A stretch of 64,000 nucleotides of DNA from the NCBI RefSeq assembly GCF_036669915.1, contig NC_089314.1:27558090-27622089 (forward strand). The letters are read 5' to 3'. A model generated the notes under the pieces. That model did not search any database and had not been told where the DNA came from. It saw only the letters and a list, made by a program, of their open reading frames with translations. The translations under genes were made by a program, and so were the position numbers. This DNA is from Pocillopora verrucosa. Lineage: Eukaryota; Cnidaria; Anthozoa; Scleractinia; Pocilloporidae. Shown in pieces: positions 33,501 to 43,854 of this stretch. Position 1 is the first letter of the stretch. Each line of letters begins with the position of its first letter.

Positions 33501-36194
33501 TGCAAACTGTTTCAATTACAGGTGCAATTTGGTTGACAGATATCATACACGCAGAGCAAAATACCTTCGAGTTCCTCAGGATAATGACACTCTGGAATAG
33601 AACCACCGTTTCTCAAAGGGAACTCTGAGCAGTTAAGCAATTCAAAACTCCATCCAAGCCCGAGTGCAGGGGAGTCCTGTAGAGCCTTGTTAATTTCCTT
33701 AGCGCGACGATACTCTTCTTTGCAATGCCTCTGTACCATAACATCGCAGGCCTCCCTACAGACTGGAACTGGAAGAATCTTTGATGACGTGTCATCACAC
33801 TTTGGAAAGTAGTGGTTGCAGTAAACCAGATCCACAGTGCGAAGGCACCTATCAGAGATATCCCCTTTGGAAAGAATGTAAGCCTTTGCCATTCTGAAGT
33901 TATACAGACTACTTTCCATCTTCCTTTGATGCGATGATGAGCCATAAACATTGCGATCTTTGACAATACTCGCGCAAACACCACTACTTCCTTTGTAACG
34001 ATACGGCTTACAGTAGGCTTGTGATTTAGGAATGGGTTGAGCAGAAACACATGAGATATTGCTAAAACAGAAATATTTAAAAAATTAAAAAGCTGTTCTG
34101 TCAGTATTGATTAACTGGGGGGAGGGGGTCGCAGGATTTTGGTTGTGGTACGACAAAATTCAACGGATCCCCCCCCCTCCCGTAGGGCTCTACATTATCC
34201 CCCCTCGTTGGCAGTTAATTTGCAGTCTCCCCTCCCTTTTTTCTCTGTTGACGACGATTGGTTCCCTTCCCATTTTCCCCGTAGAAAATGCGACTCCCTC
34301 AAAATACTTCTCAGTTTTCGGCCTTGACACATGTTGTAAACAAAACCAATATGACGCGTTATTCGTGATATTTCGATACCACCTGGACATGGACAGGCAA
34401 GGAGTAAAAGAAGTCTTAGGCGTGAAAAAAAGGCGAAAAAGCGAAGGAATTGCGCCACAAGATTGGAATTAGCCGCCATAATGTCATCCTTCGACGAGTT
34501 ACTGCGGAAAAAATCCGGTGATAGATATTCCCAGGAGTCTCTGCGTTTCAACCAAAAGGGTTATTTGAGTGTTGTGTCGGGAGACTACAACCGCCTCAAC
34601 TTGATCCAGAGGCAGTTTAACCCTTTGACCCCTAAAAGTGATTAGCATCTAATTTCTCTTTACAATTTCCCCCTGAATAGAACTTTAAGGTAAGGGGAAT
34701 AGAGGAAATGATCTCAAACTATAAAAGCTCTTGATATTAAACAAATTTTCCTCTCCATAGCACCTTGCTATGGAGATCAGTATGGAACATATGCATACTG
34801 ATGTGTGGGTGGAAGTGGTTAAAGGGTTTATCCCAATAGAACACAACCTAAGTCTTACGTACCCTGTTTTATTCACGGTTATGAATTCTTCGTTTCCTTC
34901 GTGATCTAAATACATAAAAGAGATACATTCTAGAAGAAATTGTGGGGAGAGGATGTCTTACTGGAGAGATGGGTTGGGGGAAGGGGCCAGAAAGATATAT
35001 TATTAGAGGTCTCTAATAGGACAAGGCAGTTAGGACGAGGTGCATCGCTCTGCGACTACGCAAGTCACCATCTGAGGTAAAGACGATTTTAGAATCTCCC
35101 TGGTGAAGCTCGACAGTAATCAGAAACCTCTCAATGAGTCGCGCTTCAAATCGTGCACATCAGGGATGCGTAATGTAATATTAAGGTATGATATCGACTG
35201 TATTACACGTCTACGTGGTAACTTTTATCCATGCGGTCCCGTAATGTTCGTTCGAGCCTGATCCTAGTATCAATGAAGCATTTAGTCCACTGGCGAGATG
35301 CTTCGTGAATTTATTCAGCAATGAAATGCCTTAAAGTCTTAACAAATGATGAAAAAAAAGAACTGTTCTAGAATTTTGACCCCAAATTGAAGATGTTTCA
35401 CCTGATACTTAATGAAAGTAAGTCATTCAAAGCTAGTAGTATCGGTTAATCAAATTAGAAAAGCATATATTCTGGCGAAGTGGGGATTGTGATGTCTGCC
35501 AAACATTCGTTTTCAGTACAGTTGTGGCTCTTGATCGACTATAATACCACCTTAAGTAGAAAAGCTGTTTAAAGTCTACTTCTGAATTGAAGCCTTCTTT
35601 TTTCCTGCCAGACAGACATTAATGAATGTTTTGATAATCAGTGTCTGTACTTCGCCGATCAGCGTTTTTTCGGTGAAAGTTTGAAAAGAGCAGTAACAGT
35701 ATTCAGGTTTTGGTACTTTGAAAATTTAGAGAACAAAAATCCAATTTACAGATTATTGAAGGGCGTACAATGTGTAAGAGATTGACAACAAGCAGGCCAA
35801 CAACAAACACCGGAGGTTGGAAAGGAACACGAATAGATTTGACATGGAGTCGTCTTCATACGAAAAAACGCTTGTAAAATGCATGGAACTAACTGTCGTG
35901 GCTCCCTGTTGTTCCAACTGAAAACTCGCCAAGAGATCAAGTGAGCCGATGATCAAAATTTCCTTAGCCAACGGTCCATTGGCCGATAGTCGGAATCAGA
36001 AAATTCGAATAAACAAATTTGTACTCCCAAATATTTTTATCAGTGAAATTTGACTTTGAGAAGCTTTAAAGTATGTCGAATAACTCCCTCTAGCCCTTAC
36101 CTCTGACGACAGAATAGTTGCCTGTTTGTCCTAACGCCACAGTCCATATGGTCATAAAACACAACAGCAGCCTTCTGAATCGGCTATCGGTCAT
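27579..36194 (-). CDS. ROR-like receptor without kinase: signal peptide, frizzled CRD, kringle, thrombospondin type 1, membrane helix, tyrosine-rich tail
   Basis: Exons: 36194-36101, 34905-34863, 34061-33565, 32849-32820, 32734-32483, 29724-29554, 29166-29119, 28606-28511, 28420-27579. All are GT-AG and in phase, giving 690 residues ending in a stop. Signal peptide RLLLCFMTIWTVALG; frizzled-type cysteine-rich domain (about 50-211; YCKPYRY, CLRTVDLVYCNHYFPKCD, VPVCREACDVM, IPECHYPEELEG); kringle (about 222-305; GYKCQSW, NACRNPGG, PWCYTT); thrombospondin type 1 repeat (about 306-362; NWSPLTKCSVSCGNG); helix (about 384-407). CRD plus kringle is the ectodomain signature of ROR receptors, which bind Wnt. 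Here no Ig domain or kinase is found, and a TSP1 repeat is added. The 280-residue tail has about ten tyrosines, including YDNP, YGNL and YENE. It probably acts as a Wnt-binding co-receptor or docking protein (inference). An internally deleted transposon sits in the kringle-TSP1 intron. Confidence 0.85.
29880..30065. repeat. GTAAATTGGCCACCGTAAAGAG dispersed repeat
   Basis: gtaaattggccaccgtaaag, then gcgaacgtttcgagcgttag and an end tagtttcttcagaaactatc. A degraded relative is at 14035-14195 (gtaaattggccattgtaaag; gtttctgaagaaactgtcac). Confidence 0.6.
30172..32200 (-). mobile_element. TTAA-flanked DNA transposon with 19-bp terminal inverted repeats, internally deleted
   Basis: The element runs between TTAA copies (30168-30171 and 32201-32204) with inverted ends ggcgggggtaaacctgaaa. 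On the minus strand it keeps a transposase-like start (MVGKKSRSVYRKKRKRSFSG, from about 31788), a middle piece with paired cysteines then SYDINRRVF, and an end reading EGVTYEPGCF near 30810. These resemble the Mutator-like/THAP-associated transposases common in invertebrates; the TTAA duplication would suit Kolobok or piggyBac. Frames are broken and most of the transposase is gone, so it is inactive. It lies in the ROR-like receptor intron. Confidence 0.75.
34618..34828 (-). mobile_element. MITE family B copy
   Basis: Reverse orientation. Both ends are clear: ttaaccctttgacccctaaa and ggttaaagggtt, a terminal inverted repeat of about ten bases. In the ROR-like receptor intron beside its microexon. 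Confidence 0.8.
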
Positions 36195-38395
36195 TTTGTT
36201 CAACTCCGGCAGAATCCAACAACACTATTAGTTATCAAGCACGAATTTCGGGACCTCTTCGCGTCCACACCCTTCCGTAAAGTTTCGGATTTGCGGTGGA
36301 AACCGGAGCTTATAAATTTATCTAATTATGGGAATTTGTAGCGATAAAATAATTTAATTGTTTTAATTGCATTCAAATCTTTTGAAGGCTACTAGGAAAA
36401 AGCATAAGCTTGATTTTCACCTCGATTTGGCCATCTCTTTTTCCAGTTATCTAAAATGTGTTTTCTCCATTGATGTTCCTAATATTAAGTTACGTTTTTC
36501 GGATGGAAGCTGTGACTGAAAGTAAGCATACTCTATTATTAGCTACTTCTCTTTCATCTTCTTTCGTAACACGCTGACACGCTGAATGATAAATCGCTAT
36601 GTGATAACAAAACAAAACCAAATTGTCTGAAACCGTTCTACCCCACTCAAAGAAGTGTATTTACGTTAGTCCTCATCTTGAAGTTGAAAATTTTTCCAAA
36701 AAGATGTAAAAATATAGATTTCGGACTAACGTCTGGGAAGTATGCATCGAAAGTAAAGTTATGTCCTTATACAACAGAAGCACGTCTTCAAATAGCTGAA
36801 AGTTCCGATTCAGCTCTTCGCCTGAGAGGTTTTATAGTACTGCTGCAACTTTCAATTTCTTTTTTGCTCGAACCAAATTAAACTCAGAACTCACTTACCG
36901 CTTCAGCGTTCTTCCTAACGAACACATTGCGACGGTAAGTTATCTTTCCTCGCCATATTTTATATATGAGTGGCTTAGCGCGTTATTTTACAAAGGGTGT
37001 CACTGTGAAACGTTACGCTCTTAGCGTGATATTCCGGCGTGTGTATTCAAAGCACAAGGATCCGAAGCTCACGTCGCGAGGGAAGACAAAGACGCTTTCG
37101 TGAATAAATACATACGTTTCCGAGAATTGTTTTTCCTTCCTCGAGACGTGAATTTTATTCAGAATCTTCATTCGGGATGTCGCAATCCGTCCTTTACAAT
37201 CTTTGTTCCTCCTTTTATAATTTTGCCTCCTTCATGAATCTATATTTTAGCCACTATCATATTATGTAGTCTCCACGCTTTTAGAAAAGTTCGCGGTAAG
37301 GTCTAATTACTCTAAGTCTCTTAAAGATAAAATTCTTTCCCTTCACCACCTTAGATAAGAAAAGGAGTTGTAAAGATTGTGGTTAATCATTCATCTCAGG
37401 GAATTTCGTCTGGCATATGGATTTATTCAAAAGATTTATGTTGAAACAAGTGCCAAGATCACCCAAGGAGAAAACCATGGTCGGTTGAATGGCTGGCTCA
37501 AAACCGTTTAGTCACCCCCCCCCCCCCTTCCCCCCTCAAGTTCTCCGTCACGATGAAGTTCACTTTGTGTGCCACGACAGACCTGCATATCGCCGGTGCA
37601 TGTCACGAATTAATTGATGAAACCATACCAACAGTTTTTCTTTAACACGGCGCCAATTGAGAAAGAGGTAAAACCATTGTCAAACATCTCCTTTTATTGC
37701 TATGCAAGACTTTTAGTAGCCTGCCTTGCTGGCGGTCTGCTGTTTTCGGCGGCGGAGAAAGTAATGAAAGGTCTTTCATTTTTCTCTCTGCTCCCAAAAC
37801 TGCAGACCGCCAGCAACGCAGGCTACTATTACGTTTTCTGATCACTATGTACATTTTCTTTAAAGAGGGTGGGTGGGTGGGTGAGTGAAGGAGACAGTTT
37901 GGTGGCCGTTTCTTTCACTTTTCTCATCCTGTGAAAAGATAGAAAAGAAATGGGCATAAGATGCTGCTTAAAGGTCCATGAAAGACATAGGCTGGGAGAA
38001 GACTGACTCATCACTTTCATATTTAACTTGGTCACTTTTTTGCTTATCAACGCCAGGCGTAGCCGGTTAGAGTGTTTGGAGCTAGTGTGATACTGAGCGG
38101 GACTATCTACGTTTAAGAGTTTATCGCACTAACTAACCGAACAGCGCAACGTGATGGAGATATTAATGCATTTGACATTAATTCTTTAATCTTTTATCGC
38201 TTCGCTCGGGGAATAGGAATTCTTGGAAGAAATACCTCCTGTCGCAGATATCGGACTAATCCGGCCATATTCATGAAGCGCATAATGAACGTTATATAGC
38301 ATTTAATTACTAGTAGGAGCTATGATTGGTTGCAAGTCTCAAATATAAGGTACGCTTGAGTCTTGTAAGCTTCAGATAATATTTAATAAGCATAC
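36195..38395. other. Spacer between the ROR-like receptor and its duplicate
   Basis: Searched on the minus strand for TSP1, helix or tail exons belonging to the duplicate; none seen. It contains the 37717 palindrome, a poly-C run near 37517, and a donor-like site near 36900 (gaagcg|gtaagtgag) that could belong to an untranslated exon. Confidence 0.4.
37717..37826. mobile_element. Near-perfect 110-bp palindrome
   Basis: gtagcctgccttgctggcgg at the left pairs with ccgccagcaacgcaggctac at the right, and the arms continue pairing towards the centre (gaaaggtctttc). Probably a MITE. Confidence 0.75.
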
Positions 38396-38901
38396 CTTTG
38401 CTTTCCTTTAGTGTTTCACACTTGATCACATTGCAATACTCCCATCTCTGCGTTACATTTGTAGTGTAACACCAGGGACCGTGAGGGGCCTGACCACCAG
38501 GGTTCCGACATGCATTGCCAGCACCATTCAGTTCAGGATAATTTTCTGGTGTTCTGTGGTGCCGATGAGGACACTGGGAATTCCAGGACTGGCACTTGTG
38601 ACCGGACCGTGTTACAGACACACTGCCGTTGTATGTCCGACCGTCATCATAGAAACAAGTGTCTAAAATATCGATTAATTCGTTAGAGGCTTTCTTTTGT
38701 TATCTGTAATTTCTTTAAGCTACTGAAGGTGGCCTTGCCATTTCGAGGAATTGTTTAACTAACCGCTACAAATAGGGGGCACTGTGACCGAGTGGTTAGG
38801 CCGCTGGTCCCGGGTTCTAGCCCGCTAGCCGCAAGTTCAACTCCTTAGCTGCGCCTTGTAAATAGCTTACTGGTCTTATTTATAAGTCTATAAATTATTA
38901 C

Positions 38902-38932
<31 letters not shown>

Positions 38933-41926
38933 TTCTACCTGTTTAGTGTTACCCTCCGTAAACAAAGTCTTACGTATGTACATAAGTATTTTTGTATTTC
39001 ATCATTTTAGCGGTAATCAGCATTGATATCAAACACAGATTACAATGTTTGGAAAGAAAGAAAGAAAGAGACGCTGGCGCTAGAGATCAATAAATTAAAC
39101 CGCTAAGGATGATGTGGGTGGGAAGGGGTTGACTAGCTTGAAACTGGTTGAGCTTTAGAACGACCTCAAAGCCGATACAATGAAACAGCAAAGACTGACT
39201 GATAAGGGGCGTATTCTCTGCTATTATCTAGGGTCATCTTTGTACTACGTGTGTGTTTTGGCAACCTACGAAATAATTGCATAGTGACGGACAAGGGATT
39301 TGATGAACATCGCCAAATAGGAATTATGGGTTTAAGTCATTGCCATTCTCTGAATATTCCCCACGGTACGTTTTTCAGAATTTCAAAAAAAAAGTTTCTA
39401 AAAGGTTTTTCACCAATTATGGAAGCATATTTTCGACAAAGACTTCAGTCTCACTTGCTATCTATCGAAGGGTGGATAACGAGCAAAGTGAATAACGCAG
39501 TACGTAGACACGTATCCGCTGGATGCCGATTTATCCGTTGATAGCGGTATCCAATATTTAAACATATGGGCCTAGATGTTTAGAACATCATGTGGATTTA
39601 AGAAAGCGTTTCACATTCTGTAAATGCTATTGAGCTCGAGTTATTTAGACACACACCGTGTACTTACCCGTAAACGGTCGGGGGTTTTCTTTCTTTTCTG
39701 AAACGAGAAGCGAGAAAATCAAATTGAAACTAAGGGGAAAAAGAGCTCAGCGAATGGACCATCAGTTAACTAAAACTATAACAATCTGAACATAATATTG
39801 ATTGACATTTTCTTCCTATTTTATTTTTCTTAATCTCCTTCTGTTACTCTCTGAATAAGAACACAAATTACTGGCGCATCTCCCCCGTTGATTAACTTCC
39901 AGATCACTCACTCGCTGAACTTCATCACAACCAGTAGTACATACAGCTTATAAATGAATAAATAAGAAATACCTTTCAACATTTTAGGATAATAACATTC
40001 TGGAATATCTGGTCCTCTTCGTCTGGGCAGGTTCCTACACCACATGAGCGAAGAACTTCTCTCCATCCCAGAGGCAAGTTTTTGCACCGCCCACGACACA
40101 CTCTTGAATTTCCTTTGTGCGTGAGTCCATTCCCTCTGACACTGGTTCTTAAATTCCCGGCACGCATCTCTACAAATAGGCTGAGCCCGAGGTCTGGATG
40201 ACGTCATGTCACATTTTGGTAAAAAGAATCTGCAGTACATGTGTACGATAAGCTGCCAACAAAACTTGGTCAGCAGTCGACTCGGAGATTCGGGCATGCG
40301 TGGTACTTGTCCAACTCGTGAGCGTATTGTGTACGTCACGAAAAGATTCTCACGCCATTCTTGCTCGGCCGGTGTAGCGAATAACAGATCATCACCCACT
40401 ACCGACCTGCAAACCTCAGTCCTCATCACGTTTTTATCTACCTTTCTGGCGATTGGACGGTATGGATGGCAGATAACTTTTGCAAGGCGCTGGTCAGCGG
40501 ATGGTTTTGCCTCCACGCAACTGTTTAAGAGAGATATACCTTTAGAGTGGCTAGCCGAATTTTGTACCCACCAGTCTCCCCATGGAATTCCGATTAAAAA
40601 TTAAAAAGTGTAATATCGTATTAGACAAACATCTGGGACGACTATGTTTGTGCTCTTTAGGAATTGCACAATTATATAATATTTAACCCGCGCCCTTGAA
40701 ATGGGACACCGGCTTTGCGCTCATTTAATTTTTCTCTCCACTCGTTTTTTCTCTTCTTCGTGCACAAGGCTTCGCCGATACCTTCCAGTTTAACAATAAC
40801 CGTCAAAGTGCAATAGGCTGTTACTTTTACAATATATCATAAGACAGATGTGCTAAAAGAGGATCGCACCTTTCGCCTTTGGACGATATTGAAGTGTTGT
40901 TGTAAGTAACTTGAGTTTTATCCCGCTCCCCTAAAAATGAATTTAAATTATGGTAATAATAAGTTTTCTAAGTTTTAGTATCCATATTCTCCATACTCCT
41001 CTCTGTACATTTCCTTTTGTGCTGATAAGGAGAATTTGGGCAACAATCAAAGCTTCTTAATTAGGTTGAAGATCATTGTCTTTATTCTTTTGATCCTAAG
41101 TAATGATTCAGCAGTATTACTGCAAAGAAAAATTAGATGCAGGTTATTACTGAGGCTTAAGGAGTTAAACAAGAGTTCTTTGCGTTACAACGTCGTCAAA
41201 AACTGCACCAAACAAACAAAAAAACAAGGTAAGGAAAGGCAATAATGATGCCTTCATGCTTTCATGGTTTGAATTTTTCGGAAAAAAATACAGTGACAAG
41301 TAATTTTTTTAACTGCCTTATTCATTCCTCGGCGTACTGTAGGAGGAAGACTATTCAAGAAGGAATAGCGACACAGGCCGAAACGTCGGATTTGAGGAGT
41401 TCGATGTTAGCATGTACTATTTTCAACATGTTCTAGATCTTTTAGACAACAAAAGTGACTTGCATTCAAGCCGGTTGTCACTAAAGGGGTCTGCGCCTAT
41501 TGTTACACCACATTGCTTCTTACATGTCTTTCATGACCAGATGAGTGAAAGACTTGGGCGAAATCAGAAGTATTCTAAAGAATTTAAAAAGCCCTATTTT
41601 ACATTTTTTCGATAAGATAATTATCCAGACTCAAATTTGAAGAAATTTAAAGTGTAATTTAAAGTATAATGTTGCACCAATTTTTGTATCAAAGACTGTA
41701 CTCATAAATTCTAGCGCGGATTACAGACCCGCGCGCAAGTAAGTATTCGTACAATTTATGTGTGTGAGTTCCAGGAGATGAAATTAACAATGATGAAAAA
41801 ATATTGTGGTATGAAGATATGAATTAAGACGCGAAATTGTTACTTACGGCTAGGATAAACATCACGGGCATCGATAAAAGAACTTAAATAAACCACGGTG
41901 AACAGTAGTACTGTAAAGAACTCCAT
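38396..41926 (-). CDS. Partial duplicate of the ROR-like 5' half: signal peptide, frizzled CRD, kringle; no membrane exons found
   Basis: Identified exons: 41926-41848 (signal peptide, MEFFTVLLFTVVYLSSFIDA, ends in phase 1), 40520-39973 (CRD; VICHPYRP, MYCRFFLPKCD, QPICRDACREF, IPECYYPKMLKG), 38662-38396 (kringle; GHKCQSWNSQCPHRHHRTPE, NACRNPGG, PWCYTT). The CRD exon needs an incoming phase 2, so a microexon of 3n+1 bases must intervene, as in the neighbour. A 22-base candidate is 40852-40831. The kringle is very close to that of the downstream gene, so the duplication looks recent or conserved; the CRD is more diverged. No TSP1, helix or tail is visible before the next gene's signal peptide at 36194. 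The kringle exon ends in phase 1, the entry phase of the neighbour's TSP1 exon. It could be an alternative first half of that gene, a secreted decoy if the intron is retained (stop after 29 more codons), or a decaying copy. Confidence 0.7.
38777..38937 (+). mobile_element. tRNA-derived SINE with (ATT)n tail
   Basis: ggcactgtgaccgagtggtt (box A) and gcaagttcaactcctt (box B-like), with a variable-arm length suggesting a Ser/Leu-type tRNA ancestor, then a body ending in about ten tta/att units at 38904-38937. Confidence 0.65.
40831..40852 (-). other. Candidate 22-base microexon of the duplicate receptor gene
   Basis: On the minus strand an acceptor ending tcttttag is followed by 22 bases and a donor gtaaaagt. 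Length 3n+1 converts phase 1 to phase 2, as required between the signal-peptide exon and the CRD exon. It would encode roughly PHLSYDI plus shared codons. Phase fit is the only support. Confidence 0.3.
40972..41170 (+). mobile_element. MITE family B copy, diverged
   Basis: Shares atccatattctccatactcc, aaggagaatttgggcaacaa and the attcagcagtattactgcaa block, but the termini are eroded. In the duplicate receptor gene. Confidence 0.7.
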
Positions 41927-42361
41927 CTTTCTTACTGCAAATCCACCAACGCGGTGTTCCCGGTAGGAGTTGTCTTAAATTAGAAAGCGCGTCCTGAGTA
42001 TTTTTCTATATACAAGCTGAGCTTAGAGAGCATAGTATTTGATCTATTTTTTATGTGAGGTTTTGTATTTCATCAGGGTCATGAAAGAGCACGGCGGTTT
42101 TTTTTCTTCAATGCACTCTGTTAACAGACAGAACAATAGTATGACATAAAAGTAGTTGTTTTCAAACGTGCCAATCATTTCCCAAATGCTCACACTACAG
42201 GGTCTAACGTGTTCCCTAGCTCCATGATATCATTTCTCTGCAAGACATGGCTCGCTAATGTTCCTTACCATTTTTAGTTTATCAAGAATTCGCCAAGTAT
42301 CCTGTTTTTCGTTTTTTTTTTAGTGTTTGCCTGTTTGTTGGTTTAGTTTGTTTCGGTATCC

Positions 42362-43005
42362 GCCGCTTTCGCCCCTCATCGAGTTCGCCCCTTCGAGTTC
42401 GCCCCTTCGAGTTCGCCCCTTCGAGTTCGCCCCTACCTTATACCGTGTTCGCCCCCACACTTTTCGAGTTCGACCCCATCAAGTCGAGTTCGCCCCTTGA
42501 TTGAGTGATATCCAGATGAGTTGATTCGTAAGTTGATGAGTAAATTCTTCAGTCTTAATTTCATAAATAAAGCTAAACGGTTACAAGTCTAACAACTTAA
42601 GCAATGCTGTCGCGATGAAAGCGTGGTTTGCATCTTCTCAAGTCTGGTTGTTACGATCACCACATTTCGTGTTCGCTAGATAAACTGTGTGGTTCTCTTT
42701 ATCACAAGTTCAGTGTATACAGTTATTTCTGGTAACCCCAGATCCCACGCAGAGTATTTAGTTGATTCCGTCAACCCAGTTCCCAGGCAGGTTCCACGCA
42801 ATTGCCGAAATTCAAAATGGTCGTCGCTGACGTGACATTTGGCACATTCCGCTAGTGCCTTCGTCACAAATCAACTCATCTGGATATCACTCAATCAAGG
42901 GGCGAACTCGACTTGATGGGGTCGAACTCGAAAAGTGTGGGGGCGAACACGGCATAAGGTGGGGGCGAACTCGAAGGGGCGAACTCGATAGGGGGCGAAC
43001 GCGGT
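42362..43005. mobile_element. Foldback-type element with long inverted arms and 14-bp subterminal repeats
   Basis: The left arm (about 42362-42528) and right arm (about 42866-43005) are reverse complements over roughly 140-165 bases. They share blocks such as gttcgcccccacacttttcg/cgaaaagtgtgggggcgaac and ttgattgagtgatatccaga with its complement. The outer arm is a run of cgagttcgcccctt units, about five in the left arm and fewer in the right. The interior of about 340 bases has no coding support. Confidence 0.8.
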
Positions 43006-43260
43006 GCAATTCTTTGTTTCACTTTATAATAAACCGAACTTTCGATTAAACTCATGTTCGATCAAGGAATAAAATGTAATGAGACTTGCACGATTTTCCT
43101 CGCTAGCGCACGCCACTCCAACTCACTCCTTGTAAATTGGAACCCCTGCTAGTTACACTAACCCAATGCAAACGGCCACTGCGGTCCTCTTGGAGATGTA
43201 AGGGAAACAAAATGAGACATAAAGCTATTTGTTAAGCCAGTTAAGGGAGTACTTTGTTAC

Positions 43261-43362
43261 GTTAAGATGAGAGAGCAGTTTGCTAAGTTAAGGTAAGAGA
43301 ACAGTTTGCTAAGTTAGGGTAAGAGAGCAGTCTGTTAAGTTAAGTTAAGAGAGCAGTTTGTA
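43261..43362. repeat. Tandem repeat, four copies of a 26-bp unit
   Basis: Units close to gttaagatgagagagcagtt plus tgctaa follow one another four times with one to three substitutions each. No coding role is visible. Confidence 0.85.
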
Positions 43363-43854
43363 TCATGTTACAGCCTCGACTAATAAGAGTGCATGATGAC
43401 AAATCTTTTTCTTGTCATCTAACTGGTTCAGAGATGTCACGTTACCTCACTAATACACTACTCTTTAATACAAAGTTAAAAAGGACTTCGCTGGTATTTT
43501 TGATCGCCTGGGGGGTGATCGCATGGTTTTCTGTGGGAACAGAGGAGGGATCAGTTCTCGCTGACAGATTATAAAGGGGGAATGTAAAAACTTGACTGCC
43601 AATGCGGGAGACCCGCAGCCTAAGGTGGGGATCAAAAAAATGAGTGTGCCCCGATGGTGCTACGAAAAATAAAACGAAGATCCAGTCGAAAAAAGTTAGA
43701 ATACAGGTAAAAACCCTGGCTTTGTTACGTTTACAATTTTAATGAAGTTTGAACATGAATGAATACTACAAAAAAAGTTTTTAGTTGAAACCCTTATACA
43801 ACTTTATATTTGTCATGTTCATAATAAACGACGGCATGAAACGGTCTGTCTCTT

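Noticed and set aside
33613..34050. 145-codon minus-strand ORF over the CRD exon
   Set aside because: Wrong frame; the CRD frame joins neighbouring exons in phase and carries the conserved cysteines.
35746..35971. 72-codon ORF between the signal-peptide exon and the microexon
   Set aside because: Not needed for phase, no domain similarity, no convincing splice sites.
42379..42434. A CRISPR array
   Set aside because: 14-bp units are directly adjacent with no spacers and are mirrored in an inverted arm; eukaryotic foldback element.
43365..43574. 69-codon plus-strand ORF after the 26-bp tandem repeat
   Set aside because: No supporting similarity, start context or neighbours.
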